Below, in pieces: positions 18,970 to 28,545 of a stretch of DNA of 64,000 nt (the first letter of the stretch is position 1; each line of letters starts with the position of its first letter). Source of the DNA: Enhydrobacter sp. (GTDB lineage Bacteria > Pseudomonadota > Alphaproteobacteria > Reyranellales > Reyranellaceae); contig NZ_CP126889.1 of NCBI RefSeq assembly GCF_030246845.1, positions 4,955,001 to 5,019,000 of the forward strand, in the 5' to 3' direction. A model generated the notes under the pieces. That model did no database searches and was not told the origin of the DNA. It saw nothing but the letters and a program-made list of their open reading frames with translations. The position numbers and the translations under genes are program-made.

Positions 18970-19947
18970 TCACGCGACCGTCAGCACGACCTTGCCGGTC
19001 GCCTTGCGCGACAGCAGGGCGTTCATGGCGTCCGCTCCCTTCTCCAGCGGGAAGCGCATGGAGATGTGGGGCTTGAGCTTGCCGTCGGCGTACCAGGCCA
19101 GCAGCTCGTCGAAATTCTTGCGCGCCTCCGCCGGCTCCCGGCCGCGCCACGCACCGTAGAACACACCGCGCACATCGCAGCTCTTCAGCAGCGCGAGGTT
19201 CGCGGGCAGCGACGGGATGCGGCCGGCGGCGAAGCCCACCACCAGAAGGCGACCGTACCAGGCGATGCAGCGGATCGACTCGTCGAACGCGTCACCGCCG
19301 ACCGCATCGTAGATGATGTCCGCACCCTTGCCGCCGGTGAGCTCCTTCACCTTGTCGCGCATCTTCTCCTTGCTGTAATTCACGAACATGGTGGCGCCGT
19401 ACTTCCGGCAGACCTCGATCTTCTCGTCCGAGCCGACGGCGGCGATCACCTTCAGGCCCATCAGCGCGCCCAGCTCGACCGCCGTGAGGCCGACACCGCC
19501 GGAGGCGCCCGTGACGAGCAGGGTCTCGCCTGGCTTCAGGCTGCTGCGCTGCTTCAGCGCGTAGTACGAGGTGCCGTAGGTCATGGTGAAGGCGGCGCCG
19601 TCCTCGTAGCTCATGTTCTGCGGCATCGGCAGGAGCTGGCCCTGCTCGGCGACGACCTCCGTGGCATAGCCGCCGTGGCCGATCATGCCGATCACCCGGT
19701 CGCCCACCTTGTAGGCGCCGACGCCCGCGCCCACCTCGGTGATGTCGCCCGCCACCTCGTGGCCCGGTGCGAAGGGGCGCGGCGGCTTGAACTGGTACTT
19801 GTCGGCGATGATCAGCGTGTCGGGAAAGTTCACGCCCGCCGCGCGCACGGCGATGCGCACGTCGCCCTTGCCCAGTGGCCTGGACGGCACCTCCATCAGC
19901 TTGAGACTCTCCGGTCCGCCCGGCGTTTCGCTGATCATGGCCCGCAT
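18970..19947 (-). CDS. NADPH:quinone oxidoreductase-like medium-chain reductase
   Basis: This 325-residue zinc-free MDR protein has an N-terminal GroES-like domain ([25 protein letters not shown]). The Rossmann domain contains [15 protein letters not shown] near residue 145. The catalytic zinc cysteines of alcohol dehydrogenases are missing, which fits the QOR branch. Reduction of quinones or enoyl substrates is likely. It is the upstream partner of the SDR gene and divergent from the MaoC gene. Confidence 0.9.
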   Translation of the reverse strand: MRAMISETPGGPESLKLMEVPSRPLGKGDVRIAVRAAGVNFPDTLIIADKYQFKPPRPFAPGHEVAGDITEVGAGVGAYKVGDRVIGMIGHGGYATEVVAEQGQLLPMPQNMSYEDGAAFTMTYGTSYYALKQRSSLKPGETLLVTGASGGVGLTAVELGALMGLKVIAAVGSDEKIEVCRKYGATMFVNYSKEKMRDKVKELTGGKGADIIYDAVGGDAFDESIRCIAWYGRLLVVGFAAGRIPSLPANLALLKSCDVRGVFYGAWRGREPAEARKNFDELLAWYADGKLKPHISMRFPLEKGADAMNALLSRKATGKVVLTVA

Positions 19948-20054
19948 CGCTCGCTCCGCATGCTCGAGTTTCGTCCTGTGGCGGCATTGATACGATGGCG
20001 GATGGCCCAGCGTCCATCCGTGCTAGAAGACGTGGAACTTTCGCGAGGAGGAAG

Positions 20055-20510
20055 ATGGCGGGGCTCTATTTCGAGGAACTGACGGTCGGCCGCACGTTCG
20101 ATCATGCCTGGACACGCACCGTCACGGAGATGGACAACGTGCTGTTCAGCTCGCTCACCATGAACGTGCAGCCGCTGCACCTCGACGAGGAGTTCGCTTC
20201 CGCGACCGAGTTCGGGCAGCGCATCGTGAACAGCCTGTTCACGCTCGGCCTCATGATCGGCATCACGGTCAACGACACCACGCTCGGCACGACCGTGGCC
20301 AATCTCGGCATGACCGACGTCCGCTTCCCCAAGCCGGTTTTTCATGGCGACACGCTCAAGGTGCAAACGAAGGTCCTCTCGGCGCGGGAAAGCAAGTCGC
20401 GCCCCGACGCCGGCATCGTCGAGTTCGGCCACACGGCCTTCAATCAGCGCGGCGAGACGGTCGCCCAATGCACGCGACAGGCGCTCATGCGCAAACGCCC
20501 CAGGAGCTGA
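20055..20510 (+). CDS. MaoC-family acyl-CoA hydratase
   Basis: This 151-residue single-hotdog hydratase has the R-hydratase motif pattern: [24 protein letters not shown] carries the expected Asp and His region. Start 20055 follows GAGGAGGAAG. It sits 8 bases before a CoA-ester lyase, so mesaconyl-CoA to beta-methylmalyl-CoA, or a related hydration followed by lyase cleavage, is a reasonable inference. A general enoyl-CoA hydratase is the alternative. Confidence 0.88.
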   Translation: MAGLYFEELTVGRTFDHAWTRTVTEMDNVLFSSLTMNVQPLHLDEEFASATEFGQRIVNSLFTLGLMIGITVNDTTLGTTVANLGMTDVRFPKPVFHGDTLKVQTKVLSARESKSRPDAGIVEFGHTAFNQRGETVAQCTRQALMRKRPRS

Positions 20511-20518
20511 GGTCTTTC

Positions 20519-21382
20519 ATGCGTTCCTTCCTGTTCGTTCCCGCCGATTCCGAGCGCAAGCTCGCCAAGGGGCCGCAATCCGGCGCCGACGGCCTGATCC
20601 TCGATCTCGAGGATTCGGTCGCCGCCGACCGCAAGAAGACGGCCCGCGACATGGCCCTCGCCTACCTCCACGCGGCGAGCCGCAATGGTGGCCCCAAGCT
20701 CTATGTTCGCGTCAATGCGCTCGATACCGGTCTCACGCTCGGCGATCTCGCGACCGTCATGCAGGGCAGGCCCGACGGCATCGTATTCCCCAAGTGCATC
20801 GGCCAGCGCGACCTCGACCTGCTCGGCAGCTATCTGGATGCCTTCGAGGCTCGCGAGAACATCGAGCAAGGCACCACCCGCATCCTGACGGTCGCGACGG
20901 AAAGCGCGGCCGCCGTCCTCGCCCTGACCGCCGCGCCGGCGAAGCATCCGCGCCTGATGGGTCATTCGTGGGGCGGCGAGGATCTCATGGCCGATCTCGG
21001 CGCGCTGGCGAAAGGCCCTGCGCCCGGCGTCTACGACGACACCTTCAGGCTCGCGCGCACGGTCAACCTGATGGCGTCGGTGGCGGCCGGCGTCACGGCC
21101 TATGACACCGTCTATCCCGACATCAGGAATGTCGACGGCCTGCGCGCCGAGGCGCAGGACGCGCGCCGCATGGGCTATGGCGGCAAGATCGCCATCCACC
21201 CCAACCAGGTCGCGATCATCCACGAGGTGTTCACACCGTCCGCCCAGGAGGTCGAATGGGCGCGGCGCGTCGTCGCCACCTTCGAGAGCAACCCGGACGC
21301 CGGCGTGCTCACCCTCGACGGCAAGATGCTCGACAGGCCCCATCTCGTGCTTGCCCGCCGCCTGCTCGCCCGCGCGGGATGA
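20519..21382 (+). CDS. CoA-ester lyase, HpcH/HpaI/CitE family (malyl-CoA or citramalyl-CoA lyase-like)
   Basis: This 287-residue TIM-barrel lyase starts RSFLFVPADSERKLAKG and has GLILDLEDSVAADRK with the metal-side Glu/Asp. It also has RVNALDTG with the CoA/carboxylate-binding arginine, VATESAAAVL and IHPNQVAIIHEVF. It cleaves or forms 3-hydroxyacyl-CoA esters such as malyl-CoA or citramalyl-CoA. The start at 20519 follows GGAGCTGAGG. It is coupled to MaoC upstream and overlaps exoD by ATGA. Confidence 0.9.
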   Translation: MRSFLFVPADSERKLAKGPQSGADGLILDLEDSVAADRKKTARDMALAYLHAASRNGGPKLYVRVNALDTGLTLGDLATVMQGRPDGIVFPKCIGQRDLDLLGSYLDAFEARENIEQGTTRILTVATESAAAVLALTAAPAKHPRLMGHSWGGEDLMADLGALAKGPAPGVYDDTFRLARTVNLMASVAAGVTAYDTVYPDIRNVDGLRAEAQDARRMGYGGKIAIHPNQVAIIHEVFTPSAQEVEWARRVVATFESNPDAGVLTLDGKMLDRPHLVLARRLLARAG

Positions 21383-21990
21383 GCGAACGCGGCGGGCTGC
21401 TTCCCGTTCTCGAACGGCTGTTCGAGGGGCCGCGCGAGTCGAAGCTCACGCTCGAGGCGTTTGTCGCCGGCCTCGAGGCACGCTCATACGCTTTCATCAT
21501 CGCGGCCCTCGACCTGCCGAACTGCGTCCCCACAGGCATTCCGTTCCTCTCCACCGTGACCGGCGTTCCGATGCTGATCCTCGCGGCGCAGGCCTGGCTC
21601 GGCCGTCCGTCGCCTTCCCTGCCGTCGTTCCTTGCCGGGCGGTCGTTGCCGAGAGGCCGGCTTCAGGATTTTCTGGTCCGCGCACGGCGGCATATCGAGC
21701 GGATAGAGGCCGCCGTCCATCCCCGGCGCGATTGGTGGTTGACCGGCACCCCCCGCCGGCTGCTGCAATTTGCGCTCGGTCTCATGATCCTCGTTCTGGC
21801 CGTTCCGATCCCTTTCGACAATCTGCTGCCGGCGTGGTCGATCCTGTTCTTCTGCCTGGCGCTGATCGAGGGCGACGGCCTGATGGCGATGCTGGGCTGG
21901 GCGTTCGCCGTCCTGGGCGTTGTCTTGACGGCCTTCCTCCTGATCGTCGGCCCGCTCGTCGTGATCGACCTTGTCAAGTCGGCGACTTGA
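21379..21990 (+). CDS. exoD: ExoD-family membrane protein
   Basis: This 203-residue protein matches the ExoD exopolysaccharide-synthesis family: ARSYAFIIAALDLPNCVPTGIPFLSTVTG is the conserved first membrane segment. Hydrophobic helices then follow at about 133-150, 152-165 and 175-198. ExoD affects exopolysaccharide production and alkaline tolerance in rhizobia, with no defined reaction. The start overlaps the lyase stop as ATGA, although a functional link to it is unclear. Confidence 0.85.
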   Translation: MSERGGLLPVLERLFEGPRESKLTLEAFVAGLEARSYAFIIAALDLPNCVPTGIPFLSTVTGVPMLILAAQAWLGRPSPSLPSFLAGRSLPRGRLQDFLVRARRHIERIEAAVHPRRDWWLTGTPRRLLQFALGLMILVLAVPIPFDNLLPAWSILFFCLALIEGDGLMAMLGWAFAVLGVVLTAFLLIVGPLVVIDLVKSAT

Positions 21991-22036
21991 TATCCTGGGT
22001 TACGGCCTGTTTCGCGGATGTCGAAGATGAATCCCC

Positions 22037-23203
22037 TCAATACGAGCGCGGCAGGCCGAGCACGTGCTCGGCCACAAAGTTCAGGATCATGTTGGTGGAG
22101 ATCGGCGCCACCATGTAGAGCCGCGTCTCGCGGAACTTGCGCTCGATGTCGTATTCCTCGGCAAAGCCGAAGCCGCCATGGGTCTGCACGCACATGTCGG
22201 CGGCGGCCCAGGCCGCCTCGGAGGCAAGGAGCTTCGCCATGTTCGCCTCCGCCCCGCAGGGCAGCCCCGCCTCGTAAAGCGTCGCCGCCTTGCGCACCAT
22301 CAGGTCGGCCGCCTCGGTCTGGGCATAGGCGCGGGCGATCGGGAATTGCACGCCCTGGTTCTGGCCGATCGGCCGGCCGAACAGCTTGCGTTCCTTGGCG
22401 TAGTCGCTCGCCTTTTCGATGAACCAACGCGAATCGCCGATGCATTCGGCCGAGATCAGGATGCGTTCGGCATTCATGCCGCCCAGGATGTAGCGGAACC
22501 CCTGCCCTTCCTCGCCGATCAGGTTCTCCGCCGGCACTTCCATATTGTCGAAGAACACCTCCGTGCTGTTGTGGTTCATCATGGTGCGGATCGGCCGGAT
22601 GGTGAGGCCGTGACCCAGCGCCTGGCGCATGTCGACGAGGAATACCGAAAGTCCCTCGGTGCGCTTCTTCGTCTCCTCGCGCGGCGTGGTCCGTGCAAGA
22701 AGAAGCATCAGGTCGGAATGCTCGGCGCGACTGGTCCAGACTTTCTGGCCGTTCACGACGTAGGTGCTGTTGTCCTTCTTCACCGCCGTCGTGCGCAGCG
22801 CCAGCGTATCGGTACCGCTTGTGGGCTCGGTGACACCGAAGGCCTGCAGGCGCAGCTCGCCGCTGGCGATCTTGGGCAGGTAGCGCTGCTTCTGTTCGGC
22901 ACTGCCGTGCCGCAACACCGTTCCCATCGTGTACATCTGGGCATGACACGCCGCACCGTTGCAGCCGGCGCGCTGGACCTCCTCCAGGACTGCCGCGGCC
23001 GCCGAGATGCCGAGGCCGGCGCCGCCGTATTCCTCGGGGATGAGCGTCGCGAGCCACCCCGCATCGGTCAGCGCCTTCACGAACTCGGTCGGATAGCCAC
23101 GTTCACGGTCGAGCTTGCGCCAGTAGGCACCATCGAACTTGAGGCAAAGGGCGCGAACCGCGTCGCGGATTTCGAGGTGTGTCGGCGCGTAGGGATTTTC
23201 CAT
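22037..23203 (-). CDS. Acyl-CoA dehydrogenase
   Basis: This 388-residue flavoprotein oxidises an acyl-CoA at the alpha-beta bond. Visible blocks are AFGVTEPTSGTDT (FAD and substrate binding), NGQKVWTSRAEHSD, and the C-terminal catalytic-base region QTHGGFGFAEEYDIERKFRETR. The position that is usually Glu lies in this last region. It is convergent with exoD and is followed upstream by the glutamate cyclase-like gene 11 bases away. Confidence 0.93.
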   Translation of the reverse strand: MENPYAPTHLEIRDAVRALCLKFDGAYWRKLDRERGYPTEFVKALTDAGWLATLIPEEYGGAGLGISAAAAVLEEVQRAGCNGAACHAQMYTMGTVLRHGSAEQKQRYLPKIASGELRLQAFGVTEPTSGTDTLALRTTAVKKDNSTYVVNGQKVWTSRAEHSDLMLLLARTTPREETKKRTEGLSVFLVDMRQALGHGLTIRPIRTMMNHNSTEVFFDNMEVPAENLIGEEGQGFRYILGGMNAERILISAECIGDSRWFIEKASDYAKERKLFGRPIGQNQGVQFPIARAYAQTEAADLMVRKAATLYEAGLPCGAEANMAKLLASEAAWAAADMCVQTHGGFGFAEEYDIERKFRETRLYMVAPISTNMILNFVAEHVLGLPRSY

Positions 23204-23214
23204 GGCCGCGCAAC

Positions 23215-24120
23215 CTAGTCCGCGGCCTTCCCCCAGGCAATGCGGCGCAGCTCGTCGATGAGCGCACCATGAATCTCCGGACCGAAGCCGTCGACCGTGG
23301 CTTCGCGGCGCGCCGTCACGCCGTCGACGGCGCCGGCCCGCACGATGGCTCGCGTGAGTGCGAGGTCGCGCTCCGCGGTAAGGAATTCCGACAGGATCGG
23401 GGACCAGCTCCCCTGCACGAGGGCCAATCCTGCCATCAGTCCGTAGGCGCCCCAGTTCGAGACTCCGGCCACGACGAGATGGTCGCAGCCCGTCACGCAG
23501 GCGATGCGCTCGCCGTTCGGGACCGATCGGCCAATCAGGCCCGCCGGCAGCTTGCCCATGCCCAGCTCGTTGCCACCGTCGCCGACGCCGATGCGGGTCC
23601 AGGCGCCGGCAGCGAACAGGTCGTCGAGCGGAGCGGTCCAGGGCGACACATCCACGCCGCGCATGTTGCGCGGCCGGCCGTCGCGGCTGATGCCGCAGCG
23701 CTCGATCGCGACGACGTGGCTGATGCCGGCCGCGCGCCAGGCCTCTATCACGCGCTCCAGCCCTGGCCGGTCCTCGACGCCGACTTCATCGACCGATACA
23801 TGCCGTCCAGCCTCGCGGACGGCGGCGCGCACCACGTCCGCACAGGGCGAGTCGACGGCTATGCGCACCGGCAGTCCGCACGCTTCGAGGCCCGCGGCGA
23901 GCAGGGCGGTTCCGACCGGTCCGTCGGTCTCTGGCGCAGCGACATCGTCGCGGGGCACGAAGAAGCCGGTGATCAGGCCGACGCTCCTCGCCTGCGCGAG
24001 CGCCATCGCGGCCGCTCCGAGCTCACCCCGGCTTGCCTCGATCAATGGCTGCGTTCTGCGCCCGACATCCCGACAGACCACCGCCTCGATGGCGGCCAAC
24101 GCACTTTTCCTTGGCGACAT
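23215..24120 (-). CDS. DUF4392 / D-glutamate cyclase-like protein
   Basis: From ATG 24120, 301 residues; a GTG at 24177 in the same frame would add 19. The signature blocks are LITGFFVP, GPVGTALLAAGLE, IAIERCG, the glycine-rich IGVGDGGNELGMGK, VAGVSNWGAYGL and DGFG. These match the domain shared with mitochondrial D-glutamate cyclase, which converts D-glutamate to 5-oxoproline. The actual substrate here is unproven. It lies between the acyl-CoA dehydrogenase and the PaaK-like ligase. Coding-like sequence continues upstream in another frame (see 24121-24286). Confidence 0.75.
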   Translation of the reverse strand: MSPRKSALAAIEAVVCRDVGRRTQPLIEASRGELGAAAMALAQARSVGLITGFFVPRDDVAAPETDGPVGTALLAAGLEACGLPVRIAVDSPCADVVRAAVREAGRHVSVDEVGVEDRPGLERVIEAWRAAGISHVVAIERCGISRDGRPRNMRGVDVSPWTAPLDDLFAAGAWTRIGVGDGGNELGMGKLPAGLIGRSVPNGERIACVTGCDHLVVAGVSNWGAYGLMAGLALVQGSWSPILSEFLTAERDLALTRAIVRAGAVDGVTARREATVDGFGPEIHGALIDELRRIAWGKAAD

Positions 24121-24286
24121 ACACACCGCTCCAGTCTGCAGCGCTTCGTCGACCAGACTGGCGTTCCGCGCGCGCACGATGTCGTAATAGCCTTCTTTCC
24201 GCCTGGCTATCGGCCCGCACTGCGAAGCGGTCGTACGGCCTGCCCAGCGTCTCCCTCTCCGCGAGTTCGGCGACGGTCGGCGCCAT
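24121..24286 (-). other. Possible frameshifted 5' extension of the DUF4392 gene
   Basis: An ATG at 24286 lies 3 bases after the ligase stop and opens a well-composed reading frame (MAPTVAELAERE, then RFAVRADSQAE). After GCGGAAAGAAGG (about 24201-24212) this frame turns rare-codon-like (RRLLRH). The frame one base further on gives EGYYDIVRARNASLVDEALQ and runs straight into the DUF4392 start. Removing one A gives a smooth ADSQAEEGYYDIVRARN. It could be a frameshift, a sequencing error or chance. Confidence 0.35.
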
Positions 24287-24289
24287 GGG

Positions 24290-25525
24290 CTATGTGTACT
24301 TTCGGATGTCGTCGATCACCTTGCCGTCGTTCGGCAAGGTGCCGTGCCCGAAGAACTCGACCTTTCCCCCCACCTTGCAGACGGCCCGGATCGTGTCCGC
24401 CAGCGCATCGGCGAGTGCGGGCGAGGTGTCGGCGCTCTCGGCCTTCAGGACCATGACGTCGGCCTGGTTCACCCAGTCGATCACGAGCCGAAGGCGACCC
24501 AGGCCGGGATGCCTGCGCGCGATCTCCGCGATCTGCTCGGGGTCGACGAACATGCCGCGCACTTTGGTGCGCTGGTCGGCCCGCCCCATCCAGCCCTTGA
24601 TGCGCATATTGGTGCGTCCGCACGGGCTTTCCCCCGGCAGGACCGCCGACATGTCGCCGGTGCCGAACCGGATCAGCGGATAGGCGCGGTTGAAAGTGGT
24701 GACCACGACCTCGCCCACATCGCCCTCGGGGACGGGATCGCCCGTGCCGGGCCGGACGATCTCCACGATCACACCCTCGTCGACGATCATGCCCTCGATC
24801 GCCTCCGATTCGTAGGCGATGGTCCCGACATCGGCGGTGCCGTAGCTCTGCAGGCAGGAGATGCCGGCATCCTGGAACATGCGGCGCAGCGACGGCGGCA
24901 GGGCTTCGGCACCCACGAAGGCCTTCTTGAGCGACGAGACATCCTTGCCCGATTCGGCGCCCTTCTCGATGAGTATCTTCAGGAAGGACGGCGTGCCGGC
25001 ATAGCCGACCGGCTTTATCGCCGCGATGGCGTCGAGCTGCAGCTCGGTGTTGCCGATACCGCCCGGCACGACCGGACAACCGAGCGCCCGCAACGCCGAT
25101 TCCATCATGATGCCGGCCGGCGTCAGGTGATAGGAGAAGGTGTTGTAGACCACATCGCCACGCCGGAAGCCCGCGGCATACATGGCCCGCGCGCCGCGAA
25201 AATAATCGGGCTCGTCGGTGTCGATCTCGAAGATCGGTCCGGGCGACATGAAAACGTGCCTCGCCTCGGCGAGCGGCACCGCGATCAGGCCTCCCATCGG
25301 CGGGTCGGCCTTCTGCACCTCGCCCAGCTTGGACTTGCGCAGGACCGGCAGCCGGGCCAGTGCCTCCCGCGACGTGATCGCCGCCGGATCGACGTCCTTC
25401 AGCCACTCGGCGAAGAAGGGGGCGTTGGCCTTGGCGTGGGCGATCTGCCCGGGGAGCGCCTGCATCAGTGCGGCTTCCCGCTCCTCGCGCTTGCGGGTTT
25501 CCAGGGTGTCGTAATGCCCGGACAT
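24290..25525 (-). CDS. Phenylacetate-CoA ligase (PaaK)-family adenylate-forming enzyme
   Basis: This 411-residue protein belongs to the short PaaK-like branch: LPVLRKSKLGEVQ near the N-terminus, GYAGTPSFLKILIE (adenylation core), SLKKAFVGAEALPPSLR, QSYGTADVGTIAYE and IRFGTGD. It activates an aromatic or other carboxylic acid to its CoA thioester. ATG 25525 follows AAGGGAAAG. The acyl-CoA dehydrogenase downstream on the same strand suggests a shared catabolic role. Confidence 0.85.
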   Translation of the reverse strand: MSGHYDTLETRKREEREAALMQALPGQIAHAKANAPFFAEWLKDVDPAAITSREALARLPVLRKSKLGEVQKADPPMGGLIAVPLAEARHVFMSPGPIFEIDTDEPDYFRGARAMYAAGFRRGDVVYNTFSYHLTPAGIMMESALRALGCPVVPGGIGNTELQLDAIAAIKPVGYAGTPSFLKILIEKGAESGKDVSSLKKAFVGAEALPPSLRRMFQDAGISCLQSYGTADVGTIAYESEAIEGMIVDEGVIVEIVRPGTGDPVPEGDVGEVVVTTFNRAYPLIRFGTGDMSAVLPGESPCGRTNMRIKGWMGRADQRTKVRGMFVDPEQIAEIARRHPGLGRLRLVIDWVNQADVMVLKAESADTSPALADALADTIRAVCKVGGKVEFFGHGTLPNDGKVIDDIRKYT

Positions 25526-25776
25526 TGGTCTTTCCCTTCGACATTGCGGGCCGAAGGCGACCCTAGACAGCGTCCCCGGCCGTTTCAATGTTCGATCGGC
25601 CGGAGTCCCTTCCGCCGCTTCGGGCCGAGCACTTCGAGCCGAGCGCGCCGTCCCGAGCCGATGGTCGCAGGAGTCCCTTTGACCCGGTCCCCCTGGACGG
25701 ATTTGTTGCCTTCGGCATGCGGAACCCACATGATGCAGGGCAAGTAAAGAAACAGGGTCGGTTTCAGGGAGGCGTC

Positions 25777-26598
25777 ATGATGGGGGTGTCTGCCCGGTGC
25801 GCTGCGGCGCGCCGGGGTGACAACCAGCTCGCTGTCGAGGGTGTGTCCAAGAAGTTCGGTGGCGTCACCGCCGTGCAGGATGTGTCGCTCGAGGTGCCGC
25901 GCGGCGGCATCCTCTCGATCATCGGTCCCAACGGCGCCGGCAAGACCTCGCTTCTGAACATGCTCTCCGGCTTCTACAAGCCCGACACGGGGCGCGTGGT
26001 GCTGGAGGGCCAGGACATCACCCACAGGAAGCCGAGCGAGATCGCCGCGCTCGGCGTCGCTCGAACCTTCCAGAACATCGCCCTGTTCAGCGGCCTTACC
26101 GTCCTCGACAATCTGATGCTGGGTCGTCACGTCCGCATGAAGGCGGGCGTGCTTTCGAGCATGATCTACTGGGGCCTCGCCCAGAAGGAAGACATCGCTC
26201 ATCGCGAGGCGGTCGAGGAGATCATCGAGTTCCTGAAGCTGCAGGACTTGCGCAAGCTGCAGACGGCGACGCTGGCCTACGGCCTGCGCAAGCGCGTCGA
26301 GCTCGGCCGCGCGCTGGCGCTCGAGCCCAAGGTGCTGCTGCTCGACGAGCCGATGGGCGGCATGAACCAGGACGAGAAGGAAGACATGGCGCGCTACATC
26401 CTGGACGTGAACCAGGAGCGCGGCGTCACCGTCGTGCTGATCGAGCACGACATGGGTGTCGTCATGGACATCTCGGACAAGGTCGTCGTGCTCGACCGCG
26501 GCCGCCGTATCGCCTCGGGCACACCCGAGGAAGTGCAAGGCGACGCCCAGGTGATCGAGGCCTATCTCGGGACGGCCAGGAGCGGAGGACCAACATGA
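25777..26598 (+). CDS. livG: Branched-chain-type ABC transporter ATPase (LivG-like)
   Basis: This 273-residue ATPase has Walker A GPNGAGKT, Walker B VLLLDEP and the LivG-specific GGMN, with EHDMGVVMDISDKVVVLD. The signature segment reads LAYGLRKRVELGRAL instead of LSGGQ-like, a known LivG-type divergence. ATG 25777 is chosen because CAGGGAGG precedes it; a second ATG follows directly. It is the first gene of the importer cluster and overlaps the acyl-CoA ligase by ATGA. Confidence 0.92.
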   Translation: MMGVSARCAAARRGDNQLAVEGVSKKFGGVTAVQDVSLEVPRGGILSIIGPNGAGKTSLLNMLSGFYKPDTGRVVLEGQDITHRKPSEIAALGVARTFQNIALFSGLTVLDNLMLGRHVRMKAGVLSSMIYWGLAQKEDIAHREAVEEIIEFLKLQDLRKLQTATLAYGLRKRVELGRALALEPKVLLLDEPMGGMNQDEKEDMARYILDVNQERGVTVVLIEHDMGVVMDISDKVVVLDRGRRIASGTPEEVQGDAQVIEAYLGTARSGGPT

Positions 26599-28535
26599 GC
26601 CTGCTCGACTCTTCGACCACGGACACGCTTCCCAAGCTCCTGGAACGCAATGCGCGGGAGCGGCCGGCCGGCGCCGGCATCCGCGAGAAGACGCGAGGCG
26701 TGTGGCAGACCTTGTCCTGGGCCGACTATCGCAACCAGGTGCGGGATTTCGCGCTCGGCCTCGCTGCGATGGGATTCAGGCGTGGCGACAAGCTCAGCGT
26801 CGTCGGCGACAACCGCCCCCAGCTCTACGTCGCCCAGCTTGCGTCGCAGGTGCTGGGCGGCATGTCGGTGCCGGTCTATCAGGATTCGATCGCGGCCGAG
26901 CTGGTCTATGTGCTGAACCACGCCGAGACTTCCGTGATCGTGGCCGAGGACCAGGAGCAGGTCGACAAGGTCCTGTCGCTGAAGGACCGGCTGACCAATC
27001 TGCGCTCGGTCGTCTTCGACGATCCGCGCGGCCTTTGGGGCTACGACGATCCGATCCTGTGCTCGTTCGAGAGCGTGCTGCGGGCCGGGCGCGACTTCGG
27101 CGCCGCCCATCCCGAGCTCTATGCGACGGAGCTCGCCAAAGGCAAGGCGGACGACATCGCGATGATCGCCTACACGTCGGGCACGACCGGCAATCCCAAG
27201 GGCGCGATGCTCAGCCATCGCAACATGATCGCGGCGGCGGAGTCCTTCATCGAGGTCAACGACGTGCGGGCGGGCGACAACTGGCTGTCCTATCTGCCGA
27301 TGGCATGGCTGGGCGACGCCGCCTTCTCCCTCGGCATGGCGCTGGTCGGCCAGCTCACGGCGAACTGTCCGGAAAGTCCCGAGACCGTGCAGCGCGACCT
27401 GCGCGAGCTCGGCCCCGACGCGATGCTGGCGCCGCCGCGCATCTGGGAGAACATGCTGACCCAGGTGCAGGTCAAGGCGGACGACGCCTCGCCGGTCAAG
27501 CGCCGGGTGTTCGACTATTTCCGCGGGCTGGCCGAACGCTGCGAGCTGCGCCGCGCCGATGGCAGGCCGCCTTCCCTTGCCGAGCGGCTCGGCCTCGCGG
27601 CCGGCGAGTTCCTCGTCTACGGCCCGGTGCGCGACCAGCTAGGCCTGCGCAACGCGCGATGGTGCTACACCGGCGGCGCGCCACTCGGCCCTGACACCTA
27701 CCGCTTCTTCCGCTCGTTCGGCATCAATCTGAAGCAGATCTACGGCGCCACCGAAGCCTCGGCGCTGGTCACCTGCCAGGCCAACGCCGAGGCGAGCCCC
27801 AACACGGTCGGCCGTCCCATGCCGCGCGTCGAAGTCAGGATCGACGACCGCGGGGAAGTCATGCTCAAGGGCCCGAACGTGTTCAGAGGCTATTTCAAGC
27901 AGGAGGAAAGCACGCGCGACACCATGACCGCCGAAGGCTGGCTCAAGACCGGCGATGCGGGATTCTTCGACAAGCAGGGTCATCTCGTCATCATCGACCG
28001 CGCCAAGGATGTCGGAAAGCTCCTGGACGGCTCGGCCTTCGCGCCGCAATTCATCGAGAACAAGCTGAAGTTCAGCCCCTACATCCGCGAGGCGGTGGCG
28101 TTCGGCGACGGCCGGCCGATGGTCGTGGCCATGGTCGCCATCGACATGCAGACGGTCGGTGCCTGGGCCGAGAAGAAGGGCCTCGCCTACACGAGCTACA
28201 TGGATCTCAGCCGCAAGCCCGAGGTGGCGGCACTGATCGGCGACGAGATCGCCAAGGCGAACGCCACCCTGCCGGACGTGCAGCAGGTCAAGCGCTTCCT
28301 GCTGCTGAGCAAGGAGCTGGAGGCGGACGACGCGGAGATGACGCGCACCCGCAAGGTGCGCCGGCGCTTCGTGGCCGAGAAGTATGCCGCGGTGATCGAG
28401 GCCTTCTATGGCGGCGCGAGCCGCGTTCAGGTGACGATGGAAATCACCTTCGAGGACGGACGCAAGTCGTTGCTCACCTCCGACATCGACATCCACGATC
28501 TCGTCGTGATCGAGCCCGCCCGGCAGGCGGCCTGA
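26595..28535 (+). CDS. Long-chain-type acyl-CoA ligase embedded in the ABC importer operon
   Basis: This 646-residue AMP-forming ligase has YTSGTTGNPKGAM (P-loop), QIYGATEASALVTC, LKTGDAGFFDKQGHL and IDRAKD with hinge residues. The length fits the FadD15/FACS group (over 600 residues). It is coupled at both ends: ATGA with livG and 10 bases to livH. Its location suggests that the imported compound is a carboxylic acid that is trapped as its CoA ester, which is inference. Fatty or aromatic acids are candidates. Confidence 0.9.
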   Translation: MSLLDSSTTDTLPKLLERNARERPAGAGIREKTRGVWQTLSWADYRNQVRDFALGLAAMGFRRGDKLSVVGDNRPQLYVAQLASQVLGGMSVPVYQDSIAAELVYVLNHAETSVIVAEDQEQVDKVLSLKDRLTNLRSVVFDDPRGLWGYDDPILCSFESVLRAGRDFGAAHPELYATELAKGKADDIAMIAYTSGTTGNPKGAMLSHRNMIAAAESFIEVNDVRAGDNWLSYLPMAWLGDAAFSLGMALVGQLTANCPESPETVQRDLRELGPDAMLAPPRIWENMLTQVQVKADDASPVKRRVFDYFRGLAERCELRRADGRPPSLAERLGLAAGEFLVYGPVRDQLGLRNARWCYTGGAPLGPDTYRFFRSFGINLKQIYGATEASALVTCQANAEASPNTVGRPMPRVEVRIDDRGEVMLKGPNVFRGYFKQEESTRDTMTAEGWLKTGDAGFFDKQGHLVIIDRAKDVGKLLDGSAFAPQFIENKLKFSPYIREAVAFGDGRPMVVAMVAIDMQTVGAWAEKKGLAYTSYMDLSRKPEVAALIGDEIAKANATLPDVQQVKRFLLLSKELEADDAEMTRTRKVRRRFVAEKYAAVIEAFYGGASRVQVTMEITFEDGRKSLLTSDIDIHDLVVIEPARQAA

Positions 28536-28545
28536 GGCACCGGCG

